A DNA stretch of 64,000 bases, from assembly GCF_031181385.1 (NCBI RefSeq), contig NZ_JAPSKV010000002.1, forward strand, positions 310,001 through 374,000, written 5' to 3'. The notes beneath the pieces were generated by a model. It was given only the letters and a program-made list of their open reading frames with translations, made no database searches and was not told the origin of the DNA. The stretch is from Fredinandcohnia onubensis. GTDB lineage: Bacteria; Bacillota; Bacilli; Bacillales; Bacillaceae_L. Numbering within the stretch: position 1 is the stretch's first letter; the number at the start of each line of letters is the position of its first letter. Position numbers and translations under genes: made by a program. Shown in pieces: positions 25,879 through 35,159 of the stretch.

Positions 25879-26511
25879 CTACACGTTTTTTAGCCAAACA
25901 TCACCAGCAATAACTCCTGATGGCTCACTACTACCAAACAACAACCTCGCACCTATTTGGTTCTGAATTCCTGTAAACCACTCGTTCCATTGCCTCTGAA
26001 AATCACTGGTTGGTATGGTGATTAAAGATGAAACAAGTCCAGCTACATTTTCATCAAATCGTTCATCAATTACTGATGAAATATTTAACACTCCTGGATT
26101 AATTCTAGCTTGTGCAAGACTTATCTCGTAAATTAAATTGTCACGTTGCAATGTAGGAGGAACTGGGTTAGTGGTTGGAGTTCCTTTCTTAATAAATGCT
26201 CTAACCCACCTTGCATTCATGTTTCTATCTAACCTCAACACAATCCTATCAATCCTGGGATTTGTTGCGTCAGGTGCATCATGCGTAAATAACATATTAT
26301 CAGTATTTCTGTACATAAAGCCTTCAAGAAATGCACTTCCGGGCTCTAAACTTGTCGTTAATCCTGTTTGATGCGTAACTCTTAAAGATGTTTCATTGTT
26401 CTTATGATATAATCCGCTACTTAAAAACTGTTTGAAATAGGTGGCGAAAGCTTCCATATCGTACTTCCTGTCACCATTTACACTGTTAAAAAAGCTTGAT
26501 TCTTCTGCCAT
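25879..26511 (-). CDS. Phage tail tip structural protein, 210 aa
   Basis: The segments FFNSVNGDRKYDMEAFATYF and RIDRIVLRLDRNMNARWVRA are typical of baseplate/receptor-binding proteins in Firmicute siphoviruses. The ribosome binding site GGAAGGAGTG is adjacent. It transcribes away from the plus-strand gene at 26584. Confidence 0.75.
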   Translation of the reverse strand: MAEESSFFNSVNGDRKYDMEAFATYFKQFLSSGLYHKNNETSLRVTHQTGLTTSLEPGSAFLEGFMYRNTDNMLFTHDAPDATNPRIDRIVLRLDRNMNARWVRAFIKKGTPTTNPVPPTLQRDNLIYEISLAQARINPGVLNISSVIDERFDENVAGLVSSLITIPTSDFQRQWNEWFTGIQNQIGARLLFGSSEPSGVIAGDVWLKNV

Positions 26512-26583
26512 GGTTTCACTCCTTCCAAAGAGGAAAATAATACCTCCATGTCGAAATAAGTCTGTCGAAAGGAGGTGAAATTG

Positions 26584-27000
26584 ATGAGTAAATCTTTTTT
26601 TGAAAAACGAGATGTAAAAGCTTTAACTTCATTGTGCGTCTATTCAGCTGTAGAGGTATCCAATGAATCAAATGACGATTCAACTAAACAAAACAAAATT
26701 ATTTTTCTTACTTCTTTCGGTTTTGTAATCCCTGAAAAGATTTTACCAACCAATTTTGAAGAAGTAGAACTAACGCCTGAAAATTTCTCAAGGTTCGTTG
26801 CTCAAAGTGCTATTAAAAACACAAAAGAAGCACTTGAAGAACATCAAAATGAAGATGTATTACTTGAGAATACATCCTTTATCCTTGAAAATGTTGAAAT
26901 TAAACCTTATAGTTCACAACAAACTAGTAAGCTTGCAAACATGATTTTATTTTCTGACCAAATTGTTGGGTTGTCATTCGGAAATCTTTCGGCAGATTAA
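26584..27000 (+). CDS. Plus-strand cargo gene (moron) inside the tail operon, 138 aa
   Basis: The ATG at 26584 (MSKSFFEKRDVKALTSLCVY) has a strong AAAGGAGGTG site. It is encoded opposite to the tail genes, with its own terminator at 27016-27046 and a 70-bp divergent upstream gap. This is the classical layout of a moron expressed from the prophage. The product is soluble, Ser/Glu-rich, and not recognised. No catalytic motif is visible. Confidence 0.7.
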   Translation: MSKSFFEKRDVKALTSLCVYSAVEVSNESNDDSTKQNKIIFLTSFGFVIPEKILPTNFEEVELTPENFSRFVAQSAIKNTKEALEEHQNEDVLLENTSFILENVEIKPYSSQQTSKLANMILFSDQIVGLSFGNLSAD

Positions 27001-27013
27001 TAGTTTGTACAAT

Positions 27014-27046
27014 AGATAAGGTCTCCTTTGTGGTGACCTTATTTTC
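27014..27046 (+). terminator. Terminator of the moron gene
   Basis: ATAAGGTC (27016-27023) pairs with GACCTTAT (27035-27042), followed by TTTTCTATTTT. Confidence 0.85.
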
Positions 27047-27076
27047 TATTTTAATATCATTCATAAAAGCACCTCC

Positions 27077-27937
27077 TTAAACTCCTACAAATCTATCATT
27101 CCAAGAAATTGTAACCCCTGCACTCTCATAATCAGCACCGGTTGAATAGTCAATGAGATTGTTCCCTACTTCAAGCCCGAAAAACTCACTACCTGGAATC
27201 TTAATGTAGTGAAAGGCATTTTGATGGGTACCATCTGATAATACCTTTGTTACTCTTTTCTGGCCAAATATCGTATTAATTTCCAATCGTTCACCATCCA
27301 GTAAACTTTGATTCACTTCGATAAACTTTTCAGTCGTCACATTAGTTATCCGAATAGGAGCCGTCGCTGGTCCATTAAACGTAATAAATATTGGTGTTTC
27401 AACATCCCCGTCATTAACTAGAATTTTCGATTTGTTATTCGATAATTCAGCAAAGAAGGTAGGGAGTTCAAGAGGGAACTCTAACCCACCTTCCCATACT
27501 ACTAACTGATCAGTTTTTTGTTGGTCTAGCCAGTATGGATTGGGACATATCAAATTAACTAATGAGATCTGACTGGTACGACTTCTACTCTTTGGGAATT
27601 TAGGCACATGCTCACTTGCGCATTTTATCTCCCTTTTGATCCGACCATTTTCATAAATCAATACCCCATTTAATTTAGGATTTAACACTCTTGAGAGGAA
27701 ACTTCGTTTTTCTGAAATATCCTCTCCACCATTCCCAAGAATAGATATTTCCATGTTAATGTACCGTTCGCTTAACTCCGTTGCTATATGAGTTGAACCA
27801 TCCTGTTTTGGGGATTTTTGTGTTTGTACATCCGCTTCAACATCACCTAACCCTTCAATAGAGGATAAAATAAATGGCGGTTGATGAGAAAATTCAATCG
27901 AATCGCCATTTGAGTTAATGTAGGTTATCTTTTGCAT
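27077..27937 (-). CDS. Distal tail protein (Dit)
   Basis: The 286-residue protein shows the siphovirus tail component pattern: MQKITYINSNGDSIEFSHQP, then GLGDVEADVQTQKSPKQDG and RRSFLSRVLNPKLNG-like segments, and ANPYW-like CPNPYWLD. Dit forms the hexameric hub between the tail tube and baseplate. It follows the tape measure gene, as expected. Confidence 0.88.
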   Translation of the reverse strand: MQKITYINSNGDSIEFSHQPPFILSSIEGLGDVEADVQTQKSPKQDGSTHIATELSERYINMEISILGNGGEDISEKRSFLSRVLNPKLNGVLIYENGRIKREIKCASEHVPKFPKSRSRTSQISLVNLICPNPYWLDQQKTDQLVVWEGGLEFPLELPTFFAELSNNKSKILVNDGDVETPIFITFNGPATAPIRITNVTTEKFIEVNQSLLDGERLEINTIFGQKRVTKVLSDGTHQNAFHYIKIPGSEFFGLEVGNNLIDYSTGADYESAGVTISWNDRFVGV

Positions 27938-27941
27938 GCTC

Positions 27942-30149
27942 TCACCATCCCAACGCCATTTCTTGTAATGCCCTCTTATTCACTCTTGCAGTTTCAGAAG
28001 GACTTATCTGTTGTGGGCTATTGATAGTTAAGTGCTGCACAATCGATTTTGATTCTGATGATAGTGAATCCATTGTTGCAGCAATACCCCTTCCTATCGA
28101 ACCTAACACTTTGTCATTCAATGGTAAAAACGCTTCACTCTCACCTGGTACTTCCCCAAACCCTTGCAAGCCCCTACTTGTATTGATAACTGTCGGTCCG
28201 GTTGCTATACCACCAAGAGCATTCCATTCAATTCCTAAAGATGGCATTGCTTTTAACCAGTCAACAGGATTACTTGACCAGTTCTTAATGCTAAATTTCG
28301 GCATTTTGATTTTAGGCAACTCTAATTTCAGACCTTTAAAAAATCCTTTGATTTCATCAATGAATCCCTTGACACTATCCTTAGCTGCCTTTATTGGATT
28401 CATAATGGCATCTTTTATTTTCGTAAAAATGTTAACAGCCATTTGCCAAATCTCATCAAAATTCGATCTAATATTAGCCTTAAAGATTGTAACCAGGTTT
28501 CGAATAGTATCCACTAATGCTTGCCAAATACTTGAACCTGTTGCTCTAAAATAGTTAAACCAGGTAATGACATCGTCAATGAATCCCTTAAAGGTCGCTA
28601 CTACGGATGAACCGAAGTTCTTGAAAAATCCAATGCCACTCGATATGAAAGCTTTAATACCACCTAAAAGCTTTCCGATCATCATTAAGTTAAATAAATT
28701 CCATAAGAATTCTACTGCGCCACCGAGAAGTTGCTTGATGCCTTCCCACATCTTTGACCAATCACCGGTGAAAAGACCAGTAAATATTTTCAGGAGCCCC
28801 ATAATGATGTTTAGTGCCCCTTTGAATATCCCCTGTATGTTTCCCCATACAGATTTAATAAGAAACTCCACGGCGGGCATTATGAATTGTATAACGGCCA
28901 TTATGCCATTAAATAAATTGTTAACCGCCTGCATGATCTGCTGGCCATTAGCGTTCCAGAATTCAGTTACTTTTGCTACTTGTTCCTGAATAAAACCAAC
29001 TACCGCGGATAAAATCGGCATGATGTATGGTTGAACAAAATCAAAAACCATCATAATGCCTGATTTGATTCCCGAAACCGCATCTACCCAGAAGGTAAAT
29101 CCTGTTTTGGCATAATCAATTAATGTTTTAAAAAAGCCTTCGATTTTAGATGCCGCTTCAGGTGAAATACCTATTTTGGCCAGAACATCTCCAACCTCAC
29201 CTGTATCGTACCAAACCGACATAAATGCATTATAAAATGTATCAACTACTTCATAAGCCGTTTTAAATGTTGACCCAAACGTATTCCTTATAAAGTCAAT
29301 AAATGTTTCTAGTTTAGCAGTTACGTGATCAGTATCAACACTCATTAGAATGTCTACTAATTTTTTTATACCTTGTACAGCTGGATCAAGAATTGGTGCC
29401 CCAAATTTAGCCTTTATGTCTTCCCAAGCTTGCCTTAGGTTACCTAATTGGTTCTCCAGCGAATCAGATTCCCTTGCAGCCTGTCCAGTGGCACCTGCAG
29501 ACTCTTGCATAGCCTTTGCATATTCCAGACGTGCTACTTGTTTTCCTGCTTCATCGAGTTTTTTCCAATCCAAGCCTAGTTCTCGTAAAGCATATGCAGC
29601 CAACTGTGTCTCATTTGCAAAAAGACCGATTGATTCTCCGCCCTCATAGTTCCCTTTTATGAAACTATTCAGTGCGCTATTAGCATCCTCGAAGGATTTA
29701 TCGTAAAAGGCTGCAGCATCGGCTACAAGAGTTACAGCATCTTTAGCTGTCCCCATTGCCTTCTCAGTATTCATGCCCAATCCTTTGAACATGGATGTCA
29801 TCTGTGTCATAGCAGGTTTTATTCGATTAGGTACCATACCAAAGTCTTTACCAAGTTTGTTCACTGTCTCTTGGGCACTATTTTGGATATCACCAAAGAC
29901 TTGCTCAAACTGTGCATTTAAGGCTTGAGCGTTTGCAGCTGACTTAACTAGTGGTGCAGACATCACTCCAAGTGCAATAGCAGCAGTTCCAGCAGCCAAT
30001 GCAATAGCAGCTCCCCATTTAGCTGCAGTTTTTATACCATTTCCAAGTTTCTTCCCTAATCCTTCTGCGTGTTCATCTGTTTTAGCAATTGATTGATTGG
30101 CCTCATCATTATCAACGAAGATAGACCCAAACAAACGGAAAATTTCCAT
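27942..30149 (-). CDS. Tape measure protein
   Basis: This 735-residue protein starts MEIFRLFGSIFVDNDEANQS, has an N-terminal coiled-coil region with an Ala-rich hydrophobic stretch (about 40-70), the TMP core around FEQVFGDIQNSAQETVNKLG, several membrane-like helices (about 360-530), and the late GEVPGESEAFLPLND motif found in many tape measures. It sets tail length. It overlaps the upstream chaperone stop by 1 nt. Confidence 0.93.
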   Translation of the reverse strand: MEIFRLFGSIFVDNDEANQSIAKTDEHAEGLGKKLGNGIKTAAKWGAAIALAAGTAAIALGVMSAPLVKSAANAQALNAQFEQVFGDIQNSAQETVNKLGKDFGMVPNRIKPAMTQMTSMFKGLGMNTEKAMGTAKDAVTLVADAAAFYDKSFEDANSALNSFIKGNYEGGESIGLFANETQLAAYALRELGLDWKKLDEAGKQVARLEYAKAMQESAGATGQAARESDSLENQLGNLRQAWEDIKAKFGAPILDPAVQGIKKLVDILMSVDTDHVTAKLETFIDFIRNTFGSTFKTAYEVVDTFYNAFMSVWYDTGEVGDVLAKIGISPEAASKIEGFFKTLIDYAKTGFTFWVDAVSGIKSGIMMVFDFVQPYIMPILSAVVGFIQEQVAKVTEFWNANGQQIMQAVNNLFNGIMAVIQFIMPAVEFLIKSVWGNIQGIFKGALNIIMGLLKIFTGLFTGDWSKMWEGIKQLLGGAVEFLWNLFNLMMIGKLLGGIKAFISSGIGFFKNFGSSVVATFKGFIDDVITWFNYFRATGSSIWQALVDTIRNLVTIFKANIRSNFDEIWQMAVNIFTKIKDAIMNPIKAAKDSVKGFIDEIKGFFKGLKLELPKIKMPKFSIKNWSSNPVDWLKAMPSLGIEWNALGGIATGPTVINTSRGLQGFGEVPGESEAFLPLNDKVLGSIGRGIAATMDSLSSESKSIVQHLTINSPQQISPSETARVNKRALQEMALGW

Positions 30150-30382
30150 TACTCCTCACCCCTTTTATAGGAGTCTAGTATTTCTTTCACTTCGCTAAGG
30201 ATTTGTGATTCTGATTTTTGTTCAACTTGAGCTGCTTGTTTAGGATCATAGAATTTTTCAAATGGTACAAAGTTATCTTTAGACATCCACATATATTTCA
30301 TCGAATATAATTGGAAAGCTCTATCTTCCCTATCTTTTTCATATGCCCTATTAATAAGGCCAATCCCATCATCCAAGCCCAT
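30149..30382 (-). CDS. Tail assembly chaperone, C-terminal (gpT-like) part
   Basis: The 77-residue ORF MGLDDGIGLINRAYEKDRED... is the downstream half of the gpG/gpGT chaperone pair. Its frame is open upstream across the gpG stop. From the slippery heptamer at 30463-30469 a -1 shift reads KASREVDPYDLYDLLF and continues into this ORF, giving a fusion of about 206 residues. It is probably made mainly as that fusion and binds the tape measure protein. Confidence 0.8.
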   Translation of the reverse strand: MGLDDGIGLINRAYEKDREDRAFQLYSMKYMWMSKDNFVPFEKFYDPKQAAQVEQKSESQILSEVKEILDSYKRGEE

Positions 30383-30444
30383 TTCAAAGACGTGATTTAT
30401 GTCCCCGTAACGTGAAAAAAGCAGGTCATATAGATCATACGGAT

Positions 30445-30768
30445 CTACTTCCCTGCTAGCTTTAAAAAATTCACAATTCCTTTTTGACCTTTAAAGAGAC
30501 TAATAATTTGTAACGTGTCCTCTATTGGCAGTTCAGAAAACTTTTTAGCTTCCAATCCTACCAAGTTACCCAAAAATTCATTTACCTCGTCTTCAGCAAG
30601 GTGAAGGTTTTCAACGACCTTTTGGATTAGTTGAATTCCCATTGCTTCTTGTGTCACTTCCGAGTCTAATTCAAACTTAATATTCATCTTTTTTAAAATC
30701 TTACTCATTTTAAAAATATCAGCCGTTTTCAACGCTCTCATTTCGTAAGCCATTTGTGCATCCTCCAT
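30445..30768 (-). CDS. Tail assembly chaperone gpG-like
   Basis: A 107-residue helical protein between the major tail protein and the tape measure, the position of gpG. Start MEDAQMAYEMRALKTADIFK with GGAGG upstream. Its last codons contain UUUUUUA, so part of translation should continue in the -1 frame to form gpGT. Confidence 0.85.
   Translation of the reverse strand: MEDAQMAYEMRALKTADIFKMSKILKKMNIKFELDSEVTQEAMGIQLIQKVVENLHLAEDEVNEFLGNLVGLEAKKFSELPIEDTLQIISLFKGQKGIVNFLKLAGK
30463..30469 (-). other. Programmed -1 ribosomal frameshift site
   Basis: On the minus strand the zero-frame codons AAT TTT TTA contain U UUU UUA, a canonical X XXY YYZ slippery heptamer, 15 nt before the gpG stop. The -1 frame is open from here into the gpT-like ORF. 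Confidence 0.85.
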
Positions 30769-30806
30769 ATTTTAAAGTAAAGAAGAGACTCGAAGAATCG
30801 AATCTC

Positions 30807-31409
30807 TTAAACTGCTGGCACCACTTTTGGATAGAATATTGCGAATGGTGGGTTGTCTAATTCTGCATCGTCATAGTGTCCCGCAAACTCCATAGCGATA
30901 ACTGCCTCACCCTTATCTTGCGTTTGCAATGTTAAGCCAGTTGTATTCAAAGCGTTGTAAATTTGGATAATAACCGGTTCTGCAGTACCTGACTTTTTAC
31001 CAACAAAGGTAATGTTGTCGATATAATCAGTTAGTTCTATGAGGTTTTTTGCTTTGATGATGTCATACGTCTGATTTGTATCAGTATCTAATTCACTTGC
31101 AGTTAACGCTTTAGAAAGACCATCCTTGGTTACTTCAAGGACATTGGCAGTCATTTTCACTTCCCAACTGTCAATAACTTGCAAACCCTTAGCCTTTCCC
31201 TTTACTCCGTCGACTTCAATAGACCTAATTTCAGGTACTGCGGAAAACTGACCGCCCCCTCGAGTAGCACCAAGCAATTTACCTGCAGTTACAGCTGTAT
31301 CAAAAGTGTCTGCTTCCATATCATAGTTAACAAAAAAAGCTCCTGCATCGAGCAAGAGATTTTCTGATGTTTTGTCGGTATACCCGCTATATGTTTTTTT
31401 GTTTTTCAT
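30807..31409 (-). CDS. Major tail protein
   Basis: The 200-residue protein (MKNKKTYSGYTDKTSENLLL) lies between the tail-completion gene and chaperones. It shows the phi13/TP901-type major tail pattern: GATRGGGQFSAVPEIRSIEV, VKGKAKGLQVIDSWEVKMTA. It forms the tail tube. Confidence 0.88.
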   Translation of the reverse strand: MKNKKTYSGYTDKTSENLLLDAGAFFVNYDMEADTFDTAVTAGKLLGATRGGGQFSAVPEIRSIEVDGVKGKAKGLQVIDSWEVKMTANVLEVTKDGLSKALTASELDTDTNQTYDIIKAKNLIELTDYIDNITFVGKKSGTAEPVIIQIYNALNTTGLTLQTQDKGEAVIAMEFAGHYDDAELDNPPFAIFYPKVVPAV

Positions 31410-31780
31410 TCAAATAGCCTCCTATCAAAATATTTCAATTGAAAAATTAATTTTCTTCTTTTTAACGTCGGATCATCGTCATCCAATGGAGGCAATCGAT
31501 TCTCCTGATAAATGCTAAACTGAATATCATCATCCAAATGGCGGTGATAGTTCAGACCTTTCCAAATTTTATTAGCAATAGTCTCGAGCTCCGTCGTATC
31601 ATCCTTGTCGTCCCATACGTCTACGTCAAGAACAAATATCTCTTGTTGCTCATTTGTATATGAATTTGGCATGTTATATACAACATATGGGAATGCAGTA
31701 CCCGCTGGGGCTGATTGATGATGGACTCTTGAATGGAATGTTTTTAAAAGTAACTTTAAGGCAGCTCTTAATTCAATCAT
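31406..31780 (-). CDS. Tail completion protein (DUF3168-like)
   Basis: A 124-residue protein with the pattern PYVVYNMPNSYTNEQQEIFV and IWKGLNYHRHLDDDI, typical of tail terminator/completion proteins. It overlaps both neighbours by 4 nt. Confidence 0.78.
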   Translation of the reverse strand: MIELRAALKLLLKTFHSRVHHQSAPAGTAFPYVVYNMPNSYTNEQQEIFVLDVDVWDDKDDTTELETIANKIWKGLNYHRHLDDDIQFSIYQENRLPPLDDDDPTLKRRKLIFQLKYFDRRLFE

Positions 31781-32229
31781 GATTCCTCACCATCCTGACT
31801 CCTATATTCATCTTCGCTTATTAACCCCTTCGCACGATTTTCATCCTCAACTGCAGATAAATACCTACCCTGGATTCTTCGGATTTCATCAATATTTTCA
31901 TAGACTGTATCTCTTAGAATCCCTCGCGCTGGTTGACCATGAGTTCCTAACTCACTTCTGGCTCCATACCAACTATCGTGTTTAAATCCGATTTGAAGAT
32001 CGCCTTCTCTACGTCTTACCCAGTACTGAGAACTTGTATAAATCCTTTTATTTCTTTTCATCCCTGGCAATTGTTTTAACTTTTCAATTATTCGTTTTCG
32101 AATAAGCTTTGCACAATCTCTTAGTGCTGCCCTCACTAATTCAGCCAAAGTGTATTGCACTCTGTCCACATTAGAGATGTATTCTACACCGTTTTTCTTA
32201 ATTTTGATTACTGATTTAGGCATTGGCAT
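31777..32229 (-). CDS. HK97 gp10-like head-tail protein
   Basis: A basic 150-residue protein (ELVRAALRDCAKLIRKRIIE; WVRRREGDLQIGFKHDSWYG) of the HK97 gp10 family, a neck/minor tail component. It overlaps both neighbours. Confidence 0.8.
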   Translation of the reverse strand: MPMPKSVIKIKKNGVEYISNVDRVQYTLAELVRAALRDCAKLIRKRIIEKLKQLPGMKRNKRIYTSSQYWVRRREGDLQIGFKHDSWYGARSELGTHGQPARGILRDTVYENIDEIRRIQGRYLSAVEDENRAKGLISEDEYRSQDGEES

Positions 32230-32566
32230 GATTGCTCATCCCCTTGCAAATCAATTCAATGGTTTCAAAATCTGCTATTCCTTTTGCTTGTTTTGACGTG
32301 TAATCACGAATTACTTTGTATCTAACACCTTCAAATTCTATTTCTTTTTGCCCTTGATAATCGAATTTGTTAACCACAAATACAATTTCAGGTTTCAACC
32401 CATGTGTAGCTGCAGAATAATGTTCAGACCTTGTCACTGATTGCACATCACATAAAATAACTGATTTATTTTCAGTTGGGATATGGTCTCCAATATCATT
32501 TTCGATATAAGAGACCCTAATAAGAGTTAGTTCATAATCAAACGTCATTTTTCCCACCACCTGCAT
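32216..32566 (-). CDS. Head closure / head-tail adaptor protein
   Basis: The 116-residue beta-rich protein (FDYELTLIRVSYIENDIGDH) matches SPP1 gp16-type head completion proteins by position and pattern. It overlaps its neighbours by 14 and 29 nt. Confidence 0.75.
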   Translation of the reverse strand: MQVVGKMTFDYELTLIRVSYIENDIGDHIPTENKSVILCDVQSVTRSEHYSAATHGLKPEIVFVVNKFDYQGQKEIEFEGVRYKVIRDYTSKQAKGIADFETIELICKGMSNHANA

Positions 32567-32822
32567 GGATAACTAAATTGTGTAATCTAAATTGTAAGTG
32601 CCGGGGCATTGCCCCCTCGCTATCTCTACTCTGGTACCTCCAAGTAGCATAATCTACAATAAAAAGAAGATGATAGGAGTTATCTGCTTTCAGATTAATT
32701 CCTTTTTCATCTTCTAATTCTTGGATTACACCTTCAATTATAGCTGTAAGATAGTTATCCCTAACTGTAGATCGTAAACCAAGTCTTTCCTTTACCAGTC
32801 CAAGAATAACGCTTGTATCCAT
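32538..32822 (-). CDS. Head-tail connector (gp6-like)
   Basis: MDTSVILGLVKERLGLRSTV, then YLTAIIEGVIQELEDEKGI, is the pattern of the HK97 gp6/SPP1 gp15-like adaptor. 94 residues, coupled to the upstream gene. Confidence 0.8.
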   Translation of the reverse strand: MDTSVILGLVKERLGLRSTVRDNYLTAIIEGVIQELEDEKGINLKADNSYHLLFIVDYATWRYQSRDSEGAMPRHLQFRLHNLVIHAGGGKNDV

Positions 32823-33169
32823 TACTCATCATCTTCTTTAAGAAGATATTCAAGGTGTTTCACAACACCTTTACGATTTTGACCTTCTTTTTCTGATTTA
32901 AGTAAAAGTTCCAAATCCTCTTTTCCTAATTCAGCAGTAATTTTTTCTTTTAAAGTTTCAACATTGCTGCCTAAATCAATCGGTAGGTCATTTCCACCTG
33001 GTGGATCTGTAGGAATTATTTCGCCATCAACTAATTCAACCAATGAGTTTTCTTCTGCAGAAAGAATCTCTTCAAATCTCTCTTCTGAAACCTCAATTAC
33101 TTTTCCAACCGGATGAACTGCATTCATCTGTTTATCTAAAAAAATCCTCAACACTTTTGCTTTAATCAT
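32822..33169 (-). CDS. Hypothetical head-region protein, 115 aa
   Basis: An N-terminal beta part (VEVSEERFEEILSAEENSLV-like segment) and an acidic helical end (ELLLKSEKEGQNRKGVVKHL). It lies between capsid and connector, where many siphoviruses have a short Rho-N/LEM-like protein. The role is unknown. Confidence 0.65.
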   Translation of the reverse strand: MIKAKVLRIFLDKQMNAVHPVGKVIEVSEERFEEILSAEENSLVELVDGEIIPTDPPGGNDLPIDLGSNVETLKEKITAELGKEDLELLLKSEKEGQNRKGVVKHLEYLLKEDDE

Positions 33170-33184
33170 TTTTTATTTCCTCCC

Positions 33185-34591
33185 TTATCCTGCATTTGCA
33201 GTGTCAGCTGCAAATGTGACATCGGTAGCCTTAGGTGGAGTTTCTAAATCTTCTTGGCTAATGTTAATTGCAACAAATCCTTCTCCAAGTACTGGACGAC
33301 CATCATAACGAGCAGTACCTTTAAATACAGTATTATCTTCAATAAATTGAGCATGTTCAGATTGAGCCAATTGTGCACCAGCACGTTCCGCTAATAAATA
33401 AAGTGAGCCATAGCCCCCGATGATTACACCGTCAGGAATGAAGTCTAATTCTTCTATATTCCCACCGATGATAGGCATTGTATTATTTTGCCCGGAAACA
33501 ATTGCACCAGCTGCATTAATAGTTAATGCTTTGGCGACTAAAGTAGCCTTAGTATTAGAGCTCATTGCCCAGAACTTTTGACCATTACTATGATTTGCTT
33601 TCGCCTTGCCTAATTTTAGGATTAAATCTTTATAAAATTTAACATCAGTATCAGCAGCCGGATCAATTAATAATAGATTGCTAGTGCTTAAGTTAGTCCA
33701 AGCTGTTTCTTTAGTGCCCCAATAAGACGGTTGAGCAGTTTCTGCCAATCTAGTAACAATACCAACAGGCATCTTAGCGCCTTTCCCATAAAGGATTGCC
33801 TTATCTATTGCTAAACCAATAGCTTGTCCTAAAACGTCTAAAATTTCATTTGCTAATGCAATATCCGAATCTTCAAGAACAGAGTTTGGAACTGGGATAA
33901 AGCCCCCAACTTTATAACCATCTACTTCTACCTGATTGAAACCAAAATTTAATTCATTAAGTTTTCCTACCATTTCAGTCCAAATACCTTCAGGGACAGT
34001 ACCCATGATATTTTGACGTGCCTTACCAGCCACTGGTTTAAGTGAAACATATTTAATTAATTTTGAATAACGATGTAAATTATCACGTAATAATTCCAAC
34101 ATAACTTCCGGTATTGTTAATTCCGCCCCTGAAACAGAACGTTTCTCCTGCATCATACCTTTTGTACGTGTTAAAAACTCTTGTACATCATCACGTTTAA
34201 TTAAAACTTCTACTTCATTACGCTGCATGTCACCAAAAAACTTCATTCTCTTCATGGTTCCGCCTCCTAGATTTTGTGTTCTTTCTTGATTTTGCACAAT
34301 AGTTCTTTCTGAATTTTTAGGAGTTTTGCTATTTAACTCCTCCAATTCGCCTTCTAGTTGAGAAATCTCTCCTTCTAGAGTTGTCTTTTTTTCTTCCAAT
34401 TGTTGCATTTCAGTTTCTAGAGTTGCAATTTCTTCCTCAACTGTGGCAATTTCTTCATCGCTTTGTGCCTCCTCAATAGCAGATTCTAACTCGGATGATC
34501 TTGTAATAAGTCCATCCTCCTGTGTGACTAATTCTGCTAGTGTTGTTTTCCTTTGTTCAATTTTCTTACGAAGCATGAGTTGCTTTAGCAT
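33185..34591 (-). CDS. Major capsid protein, HK97 fold, with N-terminal delta/scaffold domain
   Basis: Residues 1-110 are a Glu-rich coiled coil (delta scaffolding domain), removed by the prohead protease. The mature HK97-fold coat starts near residue 113 (MKRMKFFGDMQRNEVEVLIK), with VPNSVLEDSDIALANEILDV and GKGAKMPVGIVTRL downstream. A strong internal ribosome binding site, GGAGGCGGAACC, directly precedes the in-frame ATG at 34255, so a 357-residue form lacking the scaffold could also be made. Confidence 0.92.
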   Translation of the reverse strand: MLKQLMLRKKIEQRKTTLAELVTQEDGLITRSSELESAIEEAQSDEEIATVEEEIATLETEMQQLEEKKTTLEGEISQLEGELEELNSKTPKNSERTIVQNQERTQNLGGGTMKRMKFFGDMQRNEVEVLIKRDDVQEFLTRTKGMMQEKRSVSGAELTIPEVMLELLRDNLHRYSKLIKYVSLKPVAGKARQNIMGTVPEGIWTEMVGKLNELNFGFNQVEVDGYKVGGFIPVPNSVLEDSDIALANEILDVLGQAIGLAIDKAILYGKGAKMPVGIVTRLAETAQPSYWGTKETAWTNLSTSNLLLIDPAADTDVKFYKDLILKLGKAKANHSNGQKFWAMSSNTKATLVAKALTINAAGAIVSGQNNTMPIIGGNIEELDFIPDGVIIGGYGSLYLLAERAGAQLAQSEHAQFIEDNTVFKGTARYDGRPVLGEGFVAINISQEDLETPPKATDVTFAADTANAG

Positions 34592-35159
34592 TATTTAATC
34601 TCTCCTTTAACTGGTTTTTTCTTTGTTCCAACATGCGTTTTTCATGTTGTTCAACATCCCTCTTTCTTGCTTGTACCCCTGTATCCTCATATTGTGGGAA
34701 AGTAACAACAGAAACCTCATGTAAATCAATTTCTTTAATAATCCATTTGACAGTTCCATCCTCACGCCAATCAGTTTCTTCTTTTCCAATATTGAAACCA
34801 AAAGAACATTGATCCACATCTCCACGTTTTACTCGTTCATAGAGATTTACTGCATCGGAATCATTTGGATTAATTTTGATTTTCCCCCAAAGGCCGCGAC
34901 TATCGATCTTCAATTCAAGTGTTCCTGATTTATTACGGCCAAGAACAAGGCTAGTATCGTGATTAATAAGGGCTCGAATATCGTTACTAAGGGTATTATC
35001 AAATGCCCCTGGAGAAATTTCTTCATAGGCGCCATGCCATAACTCTGTTGGAGAACTATAAACCGCAAAGTATCCTTCGATTACCATTTCTCCTTCTTGT
35101 TCAGTACGTGTTTTTAATTCGGATTGAAGGCTTCTAATTTGAACAGTTGATCTACTCAT
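34566..35159 (-). CDS. HK97 family prohead protease
   Basis: The 197-residue serine protease shows the herpesvirus-assemblin-like pattern: [22 protein letters not shown], the catalytic His in [14 protein letters not shown] and the catalytic Ser in CSFGFNI. It removes the capsid delta domain. It overlaps portal and capsid genes. Confidence 0.93.
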   Translation of the reverse strand: MSRSTVQIRSLQSELKTRTEQEGEMVIEGYFAVYSSPTELWHGAYEEISPGAFDNTLSNDIRALINHDTSLVLGRNKSGTLELKIDSRGLWGKIKINPNDSDAVNLYERVKRGDVDQCSFGFNIGKEETDWREDGTVKWIIKEIDLHEVSVVTFPQYEDTGVQARKRDVEQHEKRMLEQRKNQLKERLNNAKATHAS

